Positions 13,512-20,458 of a stretch of 20,906 nt of DNA are shown piece after piece. The notes beneath the pieces were generated by a model. It did not search any database. It was not told the origin of the DNA and was given only the letters and a program-made list of their open reading frames with translations. This stretch comes from a virus: positions 1-20,906 of IMG/VR virus record IMGVR_UViG_3300040810_001094; one strand, given 5' to 3'. Both the position numbers and the translations under genes were made by a program. Every line of letters starts with the position of its first letter. Within the stretch, counting starts at the first letter, position 1.

Positions 13512-14543
13512 TCAATAGACTGGATCACCTATGGTAATCCATCCATATTCTGTTGCGAGCAATGAAGATGCAAGGTTTTTCGCTTTAGATTCGCATTGAA
13601 TATCGAAGTGCTCTGAAAACGGTTTCACCCAAGCATTGGTTGGTTTGTGCCAATAAAAATCTGAATGTGCTCTGATTGTGGATTTGTTTTCACCATTTTC
13701 CAGCAAGTAGTCTCTGTCGAACATCACATCTTGGCTGATTTTTCCTTGCAATATTTCACGTGGTTGTGAATAATGCATCACAGGTCTTACACCCCTCCAA
13801 CTATCTATCACTCTCTTGATTCTATCATCGGTATGAGTTATCCATTCGCCTGTGTTTACCCAATGGTGATGAATGTCGAACACTAATGCAAGATGTTTTT
13901 CTAATTTAAGAATGTCTTGTAATCCCCATTTCATTTCCTCGTTCTCGATTGTAATGGTGTTTCTTGCTTCTGGCGAAAGTCTTGGCAACACATCAATGAT
14001 TCCTTGTGGACCACGAGCACCGGATATGTGTACATTAATTTTAAAATCCTGGAATGTTTTGCCATATCCCATCCAACGTGCCATATTGACGTGGTATTCA
14101 AATTCTTCTATGCTTCTATCGATTATATCGTCGGACGCCGATGCTAACACAGTAAACTGTCCTGGATGGAACGATACCCTTACTCCAAGTCGTCTGGCTG
14201 TGTCGCCAACTTCCGCAAAATGTTTCTCGCAGTAGGCAACAACATCTGGTTTGCTCCAGAAATATTTCCAGGTTGCTTCAGTGGCCACTGGCAGTATTGG
14301 GGAACTTAATCTGCACATTCTCAATGGTTCGGGTAATGCACCTGTCCATTTAATGAGTTCGTGGATTGAAGAGATGTTGTGTCGCATCAAGTCCCACAGT
14401 CTTTCTTCTGCTTCTGACTTGTGTTCATTGAGCCAACGCACCGTGGTCGCTCTGCAATTAAGGGGTTGCTCTGCTTCTTTGAGCAGTTTGGGTTTCAGTG
14501 TTCTATCAGGATGAACATATTTGCAACAAAAGCCTAACCTCAT
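13512..14543 (-). CDS. uvsE: UV damage endonuclease (UvdE/UvsE family), 343 aa
   Basis: The protein matches UV damage endonucleases along its length: an MRLGFCCKYV start, RLGVRVSFHPGQFTVLAS in the middle, TIENEE, and LVFDIHHHW with metal-binding residues of a TIM-barrel. These enzymes use divalent metal ions to nick DNA 5' of UV photoproducts and some other lesions, starting an alternative excision repair. About 300-350 residues is usual. In a sunlit-water phage this would protect viral DNA. The ATG lies five bases after a perfect -10 box, so the message is probably leaderless. The gene is followed by the promoter of the AT-hook operon. Confidence 0.92.
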   Translation of the reverse strand: MRLGFCCKYVHPDRTLKPKLLKEAEQPLNCRATTVRWLNEHKSEAEERLWDLMRHNISSIHELIKWTGALPEPLRMCRLSSPILPVATEATWKYFWSKPDVVAYCEKHFAEVGDTARRLGVRVSFHPGQFTVLASASDDIIDRSIEEFEYHVNMARWMGYGKTFQDFKINVHISGARGPQGIIDVLPRLSPEARNTITIENEEMKWGLQDILKLEKHLALVFDIHHHWVNTGEWITHTDDRIKRVIDSWRGVRPVMHYSQPREILQGKISQDVMFDRDYLLENGENKSTIRAHSDFYWHKPTNAWVKPFSEHFDIQCESKAKNLASSLLATEYGWITIGDPVY

Positions 14544-14548
14544 ACTTT

Positions 14549-14576
14549 ATTATAACTTGTGTTATGCTTTTGTCAA
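14549..14576 (-). promoter_or_regulatory. Perfect sigma-70 promoter abutting the UV-endonuclease start
   Basis: TTGACA (14576-14571), 16 bases, TATAAT (14554-14549), then AAAGT and the ATG at 14543. The -35 hexamer doubles as the Leu-Thr codons near the end of the carbamoyltransferase gene. The predicted transcription start coincides with the AUG. Confidence 0.82.
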
Positions 14577-16052
14577 CACAGTGATGCCATACTTTTCTGT
14601 CCATTCTGCGGCATCTTTTTCATCATTGACCATTGGTTTTCCTTTGATGTTCAATGAAGTGTTCAGCAACATAGGACAGCCTGTCTTTGCATACCAATTC
14701 TCTAATAAATTTCTAAATCCAGGTGATCCGTCGTTCTTGCCCACTGTTTGAACTCTAGAAGTGTTGTCCACGTGTACGATAGCAGGAAATTCCTCTGGTT
14801 TCAAACATCTAGCAGTGTATTGCATATATGGACTTTTATCTCCCATCAAAGATGTGTCAAAATATTCTGACACGTGTTCTTCTAGAATAGCAGGAGCAAA
14901 TGGTCTAAACTCTTGTCTTTTCTTAATTGCATTAACTTTGTCTTTGATATCTGGTCCTCTAGGATCAGCAAGTAGGCTTCTATGTCCTAGTGCTCTAGGG
15001 CCAAACTCAGCACGACCGTTGGCGACACCAACAATTTGGTTTTTTTCTAAATGTTTGATCACATCAAACACAGGATAGTCACCTTCTATGTCATAACCTA
15101 GGTATGGTCCGGGCCAATCAATGCGTCCTATCTCGTCTAACACACATCCAACAGATGATCCTGCATCTCCAGGATTTGGGATAATCCATACATTGTTGTA
15201 ATATTTTTTTGCTAGTGGATTCGCTACACAGTTTAATGCACATCCTCCTACCAACACAAGATTTTTTGACGGCAGTATGTCTTTGGCGTGGTTGATTATC
15301 CTTTCGAAATTTTCTTCATATAGTGCTTGAGTAGAAGCCGCAAGATCACATAGATCCTGGATGGTGTTTGCTTCTGGCAACCAACCTTGACATCCTCTGT
15401 GCAGATTGATATTGAATTTTGTTTCAAACCCCTTGTTTTCCTGTCTAAAAAAATTCCGCTTCATTTCGCCATGGTATTTGTTAGGATTTCCCAAAGCACT
15501 CATCCCCATAAGAATATATTCTTCTTCGTTAGGTTTGAAATGCACTCTTTGGGTCATTGCTGAATACCAAAGTCCCACAGAATGCGGATATGATTGCGAA
15601 TATACTTTTTTTAATTTTTCACCTTGACCCTGCCAAACAGTCAAACATTCCCATTCTCCTATGCTGTCTATCACAACAACTGTTGCGTCATCAAACTTGG
15701 ATGTAAAATAGCCAGCCGCCGCGTGTGATTTGTGGTGGGAGTGCATTTTAATCTTTGTCTTGTTGATGCCAAACTTTGAAAGATGTGATTTTATAGAGGG
15801 TTTGTTTAGCACAATGTCCCATTGGCCTGAATACATTTGTCTGGTTTTTTTGATCCAGGTGTTTTCATAGAAATGTATCTCCCATGGGAGACCACCTACC
15901 AGTTTTGCATCATCTATTAATTTTTGATTTAGCCACTTGTCATTTTTGACACCAGAGTATCTTTCTGCGTGACTGGCAAACAACAATTTGTCGTTATCAA
16001 AGACTGCTAGGCTGGCATCGTGTGCCAGTGCGGATATACCCCATCTAATCAT
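14562..16052 (-). CDS. NodU/TobZ/CmcH-family O-carbamoyltransferase, 496 aa
   Basis: Both family domains are visible. The N-terminal YrdC-related catalytic part has HDAS near residue 11, HHKSHAAAGYF (His106 and His110) and Asp129 in VVVIDSIG; this spacing fits the metal site of TobZ-like enzymes. GGCALNCVANPLAK follows, and the C-terminal half has GRAEFGPRALGHRSLLADPR, FRPFAPAILEE and PMLLNTSLN. The family transfers a carbamoyl group from carbamoyl phosphate, through carbamoyl adenylate, to a hydroxyl group of sugars, antibiotics or nodulation factors. In phages it could modify a nucleobase, glycan or small molecule; the acceptor is not evident. The start overlaps the TGA of the 38-residue gene. 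Confidence 0.9.
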   Translation of the reverse strand: MIRWGISALAHDASLAVFDNDKLLFASHAERYSGVKNDKWLNQKLIDDAKLVGGLPWEIHFYENTWIKKTRQMYSGQWDIVLNKPSIKSHLSKFGINKTKIKMHSHHKSHAAAGYFTSKFDDATVVVIDSIGEWECLTVWQGQGEKLKKVYSQSYPHSVGLWYSAMTQRVHFKPNEEEYILMGMSALGNPNKYHGEMKRNFFRQENKGFETKFNINLHRGCQGWLPEANTIQDLCDLAASTQALYEENFERIINHAKDILPSKNLVLVGGCALNCVANPLAKKYYNNVWIIPNPGDAGSSVGCVLDEIGRIDWPGPYLGYDIEGDYPVFDVIKHLEKNQIVGVANGRAEFGPRALGHRSLLADPRGPDIKDKVNAIKKRQEFRPFAPAILEEHVSEYFDTSLMGDKSPYMQYTARCLKPEEFPAIVHVDNTSRVQTVGKNDGSPGFRNLLENWYAKTGCPMLLNTSLNIKGKPMVNDEKDAAEWTEKYGITVLTKA

Positions 16053-16165
16053 TCGTAGATAAAAGGATCTCTCTTACGCAATTCTTTGATTTTACGTCTA
16101 AATTGTATTTCCCTTTTGATTCTTGTGTAGGGCCACAGTATGATATTAATTATTTTCTTGAACAT
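16049..16165 (-). CDS. Small basic conserved-type phage protein, 38 aa
   Basis: The 38-residue frame begins MFKKIINIILWPYTRI and ends RKIKELRKRDPFIYE. A short hydrophobic N-terminal helix is followed by a strongly basic helix. From memory, small phage proteins with the ending KELRKRDPFIY recur in marine T4-like genomes, which supports it being real. It overlaps the end of the QueD-like gene by 20 bases and its TGA overlaps the ATG of the carbamoyltransferase (ATGA), so it is embedded in a coupled operon. It may associate with membrane or DNA. The function is unknown. Confidence 0.65.
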   Translation of the reverse strand: MFKKIINIILWPYTRIKREIQFRRKIKELRKRDPFIYE

Positions 16166-16613
16166 TATATTCGTATATAGCAGAATTTAGGTCGTGTTCC
16201 CAAATTTCTATCTTTGTGACCTGTACTCTACCATTGGTTTTTTCTGCAATAATTGGTTGCACATTATCATATACGAATTTGCAAGATGCTTCGATACCAG
16301 GACCCCAACCTTTTTCCACATCCATTACATTAATGTTCATTGTTCCAAGATCGTGCATCTTTTTGAAGTCTTCTAGATGCGGATCATCTGATGCCAACAA
16401 GAGTCTGTGATCCCATTGTTGTTCGATCCATTTTTTGATGTCTTTGAGATCTCCAAAGTCCATCACCCATTGACGATGATCCAGTTCACCACTGAATGTA
16501 AATTGCACATATCTTCCATAACCGTGAACAAACCTGCAATGGCCATCATCTCTCCATTGCCTGTGTCCTACGGAAATAGGCCCAAGTTTTTTTGTAGATT
16601 TAAATTTATTCAT
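16146..16613 (-). CDS. queD: QueD/6-pyruvoyl-tetrahydropterin synthase-family protein, 155 aa
   Basis: The order of motifs fits the QueD/PTPS family: His17 in SVGHRQW, Cys26 and His30 in CRFVHGYGRY, ELDHRQWVMDFGDLK, WDHRLLLASDDP with Asp68-His69, and Glu139 in EIWEHDLNSAIY. QueD converts dihydroneopterin triphosphate to 6-carboxytetrahydropterin, a step toward 7-deazaguanine. The family's third zinc ligand in HGH is replaced by Tyr32 (HGY), a variant also seen in other relatives. The catalytic Cys26, Asp68, His69 and Glu139 remain. It lies six bases after the DUF4384 gene and overlaps the next gene. A QueC-like gene lies at 18971, but no FolE or QueE is seen here. Confidence 0.8.
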   Translation of the reverse strand: MNKFKSTKKLGPISVGHRQWRDDGHCRFVHGYGRYVQFTFSGELDHRQWVMDFGDLKDIKKWIEQQWDHRLLLASDDPHLEDFKKMHDLGTMNINVMDVEKGWGPGIEASCKFVYDNVQPIIAEKTNGRVQVTKIEIWEHDLNSAIYEYNVQENN

Positions 16614-16619
16614 ATGCTG

Positions 16620-17354
16620 TTATTGTACAACAAAATCATACATTCGTAAACGAAAACCTTTGGATTTCATATCCATTAATTTTTCAACAAAATCTTTGAT
16701 GTTATAGACGCTGTTCATTTCAAATTCTTTTTTAGATGAAATTACCATTAATAATTCATTGGGGTTGTCTTCTTTTTTAACTTTTATAGAATAGTTTGTG
16801 TTAGGAATAGTGAGATGTTGTACCTTCCTATCTGGTTGGTAATTGTTAGGATATATCATTTGAGCCTTTTCATTGACAATAAAAATTTTGTAGTGCTGTT
16901 CGCTTAACCCAAAAAGATCAACTTGCATAAAATCATTTGTATGATACCATCCATTCTTGTTCATTAAGATACTGAAATCGTGATCATTGTCATAGATCTT
17001 GTCTAGTCGTACAACATCACCTGTTACTTTAGCAATGCAGAATCTACGACCATCACGTTCCTCAATATACGTTTCGAATTTAGACTTTTTGATAATGCCT
17101 GGAAACGATACCCACTTGAATGAGTTGAAATCACAGTTGCCGTTCACACAGGATTTCAAATCATTGACCTGTATTACTTGTCCTATTTCATTTTCTATCA
17201 ACTGCTTGGTTGCTTTTAATTTAGCAATTTCGCAAGATTGATTTTCTGTTATATCAGCACCAAAGTCGTGTATGCCTACAGCCTCTCCAGCATAAACCTT
17301 AAAGGCAAGTAGACATACAACTAGTGTGGTGGTTAATTTACTCAATGTTCTCAC
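16620..17354 (-). CDS. Secreted DUF4384-type envelope protein, 244 aa
   Basis: A signal peptide spans roughly residues 1-22 (LTTTLVVCLLAFKVYA), so the mature protein should be periplasmic or cell-surface. The C-terminal half (YKIFIVNEKAQMIYPN, then LTIPNTNYSIKV) resembles DUF4384, which often accompanies LPP20-like lipoproteins and flagellar-assembly factors such as FlgT. The N-terminal part contains paired cysteines (SCVNGNC) that could form a disulphide. It overlaps the lipoprotein gene by 17 bases. The start is uncertain: GTG at 17354, or a TTG three codons later that also gives a good signal peptide. A role altering the host envelope during infection is inferred. Confidence 0.75.
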   Translation of the reverse strand: MRTLSKLTTTLVVCLLAFKVYAGEAVGIHDFGADITENQSCEIAKLKATKQLIENEIGQVIQVNDLKSCVNGNCDFNSFKWVSFPGIIKKSKFETYIEERDGRRFCIAKVTGDVVRLDKIYDNDHDFSILMNKNGWYHTNDFMQVDLFGLSEQHYKIFIVNEKAQMIYPNNYQPDRKVQHLTIPNTNYSIKVKKEDNPNELLMVISSKKEFEMNSVYNIKDFVEKLMDMKSKGFRLRMYDFVVQ

Positions 17355-17886
17355 TTTGAGTAAATGCTTTTTCGATGTCGTCCTTGTTGATCGCTACCAC
17401 TTTCTGTGGCGGAAACCATTCCGAACGATCGAATTTCATCATTATAAAGGATCTGTAATACGGTCCTTCATTAACGACCACTTTGTTTACAATCACGTAA
17501 CCACCCATATCCAACTCATCAATCACTGCCTGTGACATCTTAGTTGTTTGTTGGATTGTGTTACCTGCAACTACAGATCCGGAATCCTCTATGTATCTCT
17601 TAAAGTCTCCGTTGATATAGTTCTGTAGTTTATCTGCAATCATGACCTTGGCGTCATGGATGCCCTTGTCGACAGCGAACTGCATATCTTCACTATGACC
17701 AGTGGCAACTCCATAGACCCATTTGTCATCCTTAGGATAATCAAAGAACCATTCAGGAACTTCACTGCCACCACGCAGTTTTACCGTGTCAACATCGATA
17801 CCCTTGTTGATGTTCTTGTTGAACGGACCGCTCGAACAAGCACCAAGCATTAAAGCAAGGATAGATATTGCTATTATGTTTTTCAT
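17338..17886 (-). CDS. LPP20-like outer-membrane lipoprotein, 182 aa
   Basis: The N-terminus is a textbook lipoprotein signal: MKNIIAISILALMLGACSSG, with lipobox Leu-Gly-Ala-Cys and acylated Cys17 followed by Ser, which favours the outer membrane. The mature part has PEWFFDYPKDDKWVYGVATG, then an alternating helix (AVDKGIHDAKVMIADKLQ) and a C-terminal strand, as in LPP20/FlgP-type proteins. The gene pairs with the downstream DUF4384-type gene, a bacterial combination. A perfect sigma-70 promoter ends six bases before the ATG, predicting transcription from the A of AUG. It may act in superinfection exclusion or host surface change; that is inference. Confidence 0.8.
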   Translation of the reverse strand: MKNIIAISILALMLGACSSGPFNKNINKGIDVDTVKLRGGSEVPEWFFDYPKDDKWVYGVATGHSEDMQFAVDKGIHDAKVMIADKLQNYINGDFKRYIEDSGSVVAGNTIQQTTKMSQAVIDELDMGGYVIVNKVVVNEGPYYRSFIMMKFDRSEWFPPQKVVAINKDDIEKAFTQSENIE

Positions 17887-17892
17887 ACTTTT

Positions 17893-17920
17893 ATTATACT
17901 ATAGATTGGTATAGTGTCAA
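17893..17920 (-). promoter_or_regulatory. Perfect sigma-70 promoter abutting the lipoprotein start
   Basis: TTGACA (17920-17915), 16 bases, TATAAT (17898-17893), six bases (AAAAGT), then the ATG at 17886. With the usual six-base discriminator the first transcribed base is the A of AUG. It lies in a 62-base gap with no other recognisable element. Confidence 0.85.
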
Positions 17921-17948
17921 CCACCTAAAAAATGGCGTAAAATAAAGA

Positions 17949-18221
17949 TTAATATGTAAAGGTTTGCCAAGCACCGTCGGGTAATTGGCATTTTCTTGCT
18001 GGCATTAATACATCACCAACATAAATTTGGTACACTGCATTCTTGCAAGTCAACCCATTAGGTGATAGATAGGTGTCACCTATGTCTTTAGGTTTGGTAT
18101 TAGGATCTATCCAATCAACCTGTGGATCGTTATATTTAGGAACTAGTTCAACTCCTGCTCTTGTATCGGTGGCAATGGCCACTAGTGCTATAAAAAATAA
18201 TAAAGCAAATAACAATCTCAT
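17949..18221 (-). CDS. Small exported protein, 90 aa, with 17-kDa-antigen-like C-terminus
   Basis: A signal peptide (LLFALLFFIALVAIATDTRA) precedes a mature part of about 68 residues. It has two cysteines (Cys59 in LTCKNAVYQIYVGD and Cys78 in KCQLPDGAWQTF), which could be disulphide-linked. The C-terminal pattern Cys...Gly...Cys-x-x-Pro-Asp-Gly-x-Trp recalls the C-terminal segment of the rickettsial 17-kDa surface antigen family, a short periplasmic module. The start overlaps the previous stop as ATGA, so it is coupled. Together with the lipoprotein and DUF4384 genes it forms an envelope-directed cluster. The family resemblance is modest. Confidence 0.7.
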   Translation of the reverse strand: MRLLFALLFFIALVAIATDTRAGVELVPKYNDPQVDWIDPNTKPKDIGDTYLSPNGLTCKNAVYQIYVGDVLMPARKCQLPDGAWQTFTY

Positions 18222-18625
18222 ACTTTTTTACCTGCTGTCTTAAGATCTTCTCTAGCCACTACCATATACGGACCTTTGTTGTATGCTGGTGCGATAGAAT
18301 ATTGTTTGCTCACTTCTAGACGTTCTTGCACTTCTTTCCAACTCCTATTAATCACTGGTGCCATTTTCTTTTTAGGGGTAGGGAGTGTTTTGTTGGAATG
18401 ATTGTAGTAAGGAGTGTTTCTTGGCTCAGCATATTGAGATTGTCTTGTATCATTGAAAATGCCTATATCTTTTTTGCGAATCTTCTTGTCAGGATCAACT
18501 CCGAGTGATTGCAAGAATTTTTTATGCTGTTCTTGGGCATCACGATCTCGCTGTGTGAGGCCTTTTGTTTTGCGTCTCTTAGTTGAATTTGTGCTCAACC
18601 ATGGACCTACCAAATGCATTGTCAT
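18218..18625 (-). CDS. Hypothetical phage protein, 135 aa
   Basis: The protein starts MTMHLVGPWLSTNSTKRRK and is basic, Gln-rich and probably disordered in its first 80 residues. It ends with a conserved-looking segment (YNKGPYMVVAREDLKTAGKK). From memory, small phage proteins beginning with VGPWLSTTSTKK and carrying an NKGPYMVV-like stretch occur in alphaproteobacterial and marine phages, but no function is known. A perfect sigma-70 promoter ends six bases before the first ATG, favouring this start over the second ATG two codons later. It overlaps the following exported-protein gene as ATGA. Confidence 0.72.
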   Translation of the reverse strand: MTMHLVGPWLSTNSTKRRKTKGLTQRDRDAQEQHKKFLQSLGVDPDKKIRKKDIGIFNDTRQSQYAEPRNTPYYNHSNKTLPTPKKKMAPVINRSWKEVQERLEVSKQYSIAPAYNKGPYMVVAREDLKTAGKKV

Positions 18626-18631
18626 AGTTTT

Positions 18632-18659
18632 ATTATAAACTATTCTTCTGATTTGTCAA
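18632..18659 (-). promoter_or_regulatory. Perfect sigma-70 promoter abutting the 135-aa gene start
   Basis: TTGACA (18659-18654), 16 bases, TATAAT (18637-18632), six bases (AAAACT), then the ATG at 18625. The -35 box is within the final codons of the preceding gene. The predicted mRNA begins at the A of AUG. Confidence 0.85.
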
Positions 18660-18939
18660 CATTGTTCAAAAAACCTTGATTATCGTATAGTTTTGCTAGA
18701 TCCATTTTATGACTAATGTCTAAATCTTCTTGAGACATTCCATTCATTTTACCAAACATCACGTGTAAAGATCTTACTACTTCAGCAAGTTCTCTCGAAT
18801 TAACAATTGGCTCTATGTCGTTTTGGCATTCGTAGGCATATTCCATTAAAAGTTCTACAGAATCTATGACTTGTCTATCAGTTTTTGTATATGAATTTTC
18901 AGGCTTAGGTTTTTGTTTAAATTGTAATATTTTTCCCAT
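18640..18939 (-). CDS. Hypothetical phage protein, 99 aa
   Basis: The soluble 99-residue protein is mostly helical and acidic, with a short basic N-terminus (GKILQFKQKPKPENS) and a helical core (DSVELLMEYAYECQNDIE; LAEVVRSLHVMFGKM). No family was recognised, and no signal peptide or metal motif is seen. It is preceded by a perfect sigma-70 promoter whose -10 box ends seven bases before the ATG, and its 3' end contains the promoter of the next gene. An early regulatory or host-take-over protein would suit this setting but is not shown. Confidence 0.72.
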   Translation of the reverse strand: MGKILQFKQKPKPENSYTKTDRQVIDSVELLMEYAYECQNDIEPIVNSRELAEVVRSLHVMFGKMNGMSQEDLDISHKMDLAKLYDNQGFLNNVDKSEE

Positions 18940-18946
18940 AATACAA

Positions 18947-18974
18947 ATTATAGTGCTAATTTAAAATCTGTCAA
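18947..18974 (-). promoter_or_regulatory. Perfect sigma-70 promoter upstream of the 99-aa gene
   Basis: TTGACA (18974-18969), 16 bases, TATAAT (18952-18947), seven bases (TTGTATT), then the ATG at 18939. The TGA stop of the QueC-like gene lies inside the -35 hexamer. The predicted mRNA starts at, or one base from, the AUG. Confidence 0.83.
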
Positions 18975-19651
18975 CAGTCAGACCAATCTCTGGCTATGCC
19001 TCTGGGAAGATCTATGTATCTACCAATGTTGTCCTCAGTTTCTAGTTCACCAAAACATTCTATTCTCTGTTTACATTTGTGGCATTCGCCACAATGATGG
19101 TTATTTTGAGAAGTTCTGTTTTTACAACTGGTAGTGTGTTGGTACAATTTGTGTAGATCATATGACTCAAAGAATCCTGCAATCTGTTGTTTATCTAGTT
19201 GAACCAAAGGATAAAATACGGAAGTAGTTTTATTTTGTTTGAAATATTCAGATTGATAATCGTTCTTATTCAATCCTATGAAATGTGCATCGGCACCTTG
19301 ATATTTGTAGATATTCTTTGTGAACACATCAAGTGATTCTTTGAACTGTATCTGATTGGTTACTGTGGCCTGCATTTTTTCAAATTTTGTGTTGCATAGA
19401 AACTCTACTAACTCAATAATGTGTTTAGCATAATGCACATCGAATGGTGTGTCATTGATCAACATTGTGACAGGAGTGATGCTGATCTCTGGTCTGATCA
19501 AACTTTTGTACTGTGCCAAAGCATATGCCATCAATGCACTATTGACTCCACCACTTATTTGCACTAGGATTTTGTTGAAGTTTTTAGGAATTTCGACAAA
19601 AAAACTGTCACTTCCTGAAGAAAATATGATTGTATTGTCTTTGATGATCAT
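18971..19651 (-). CDS. queC: QueC-like PP-loop ATPase, 226 aa, with Asn-substituted PP-loop
   Basis: The PP-loop lies at residues 33-38 (SGGVNS) and the C-terminus carries the four zinc cysteines typical of QueC (Cys176, then CGECHKC with Cys187, Cys190, Cys193). QueC makes 7-cyano-7-deazaguanine from 7-carboxy-7-deazaguanine with ammonia and ATP. The usual signature is SGGxDS; here Asp is Asn (codon AAT), which might change nucleotide handling or signal a different substrate. The length fits the family. The ATG overlaps the stop of the infA gene by four bases. With the QueD-like gene it hints at a 7-deazaguanine pathway for DNA or tRNA modification, though other PP-loop activities are possible. 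Confidence 0.72.
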   Translation of the reverse strand: MIIKDNTIIFSSGSDSFFVEIPKNFNKILVQISGGVNSALMAYALAQYKSLIRPEISITPVTMLINDTPFDVHYAKHIIELVEFLCNTKFEKMQATVTNQIQFKESLDVFTKNIYKYQGADAHFIGLNKNDYQSEYFKQNKTTSVFYPLVQLDKQQIAGFFESYDLHKLYQHTTSCKNRTSQNNHHCGECHKCKQRIECFGELETEDNIGRYIDLPRGIARDWSDC

Positions 19652-19881
19652 TCTCTAGGCTTACGTTTTCCTCTGTAAGTGATTCTACCTTTTGTAAGAT
19701 CATATGGTGTCATCTCCACAGTCACTTGATCACCGACCAGCATTCTTATCTTGTGTTTTTTTAATTTTCCTGCTGTATAACAGAGGACAATATGACCGTT
19801 CTCTAATTGCACTTTGCATCTAGATTCTGGTAAAAGATCAGTCACCACGCCTTGAAATTCTATTACGTCTTGTTTACTCAT
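19648..19881 (-). CDS. infA: Translation initiation factor IF-1, 77 aa
   Basis: The sequence is a complete IF-1: [20 protein letters not shown] (the OB-fold entry), [36 protein letters not shown] and [17 protein letters not shown]-1 binds the ribosomal A-site region of the 30S subunit and works with IF-2 and IF-3 in start-codon selection. [14 protein letters not shown] is close to alphaproteobacterial IF-1, suggesting host origin. The C-terminus has extra basic residues (GKRKPRE). A strong AAGGAG, inside the SGNH gene, sits five bases before the ATG. The ends overlap the genes on both sides. A phage copy may replace or supplement the host factor during infection. Confidence 0.93.
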   Translation of the reverse strand: MSKQDVIEFQGVVTDLLPESRCKVQLENGHIVLCYTAGKLKKHKIRMLVGDQVTVEMTPYDLTKGRITYRGKRKPRE

Positions 19882-20458
19882 TTATCTCCTTAGTATAATA
19901 TCTATATATTTGTTTTGCAAATTCTTTGTGTGCCTGTGGACCAGGATGATGATTGTCATTGGCCAAAGGATATTTTTTCCTGATGATTGACATATCAATG
20001 GGTGCAATATCACAATTATTCCAAGCAAAATCAGTCTCCATTGGTTTTGCTGTCATATGGATTTGTTTTACTCCTAATGTATCTAGATACATTTTTGTAT
20101 GATTCATCATTAACAGACTTTGTGTTGTCATATCAAAATCATTGTGTAGGTGAGTATAAAATTCTTTTGCGATCACATTCTTATCTGTTTCCCATTGGTT
20201 TATCACAGTGATATCATCGGGTTTTATCACACACCACCTGTCAAGGTGTGACCACAACACGCATACCACGTCACTTTTGATAAAATTATAGTTGACTATT
20301 TTCCACCAAATGTGCTTGTTGGAAGCACCGTTTACTGCCTGATTATCACAGAATAGGTCAAGTTTGTTGCTTAACTGTGCCGGCCAAGACTCTGAGTGCC
20401 TATCATTCAGATGTTGTCCATAAGTAAGACTACAACCAAAAGTTACCAGTCTACTCAT
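19874..20458 (-). CDS. SGNH/GDSL-family hydrolase, 194 aa
   Basis: The protein has the SGNH layout: nucleophile Ser10 in TFGCSLTYG (block I), Gly44 and Asn47 in [16 protein letters not shown] in the middle, and the catalytic Asp168/His171 in [13 protein letters not shown]. Such enzymes hydrolyse esters or acetyl groups on glycans, lipids or other acyl substrates. No signal peptide is present, so it acts in the cytoplasm or on the virion. It overlaps the preceding 61-residue gene by eight bases, and its 3' end carries the ribosome site of infA. Homologues are familiar in marine phages. The substrate is unknown; deacetylation or deacylation of a host or virion glycan is one possibility. Confidence 0.82.
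   Translation of the reverse strand: MSRLVTFGCSLTYGQHLNDRHSESWPAQLSNKLDLFCDNQAVNGASNKHIWWKIVNYNFIKSDVVCVLWSHLDRWCVIKPDDITVINQWETDKNVIAKEFYTHLHNDFDMTTQSLLMMNHTKMYLDTLGVKQIHMTAKPMETDFAWNNCDIAPIDMSIIRKKYPLANDNHHPGPQAHKEFAKQIYRYYTKEINE

Noticed and set aside
1798-20458. Repeated CATATG context at several start codons (1798, 10735, 11811, 16613, 20458)
   Set aside because: It is striking, but a likely result of AT-rich sequence and simple preference for CAT before ATG; no function could be argued beyond that.
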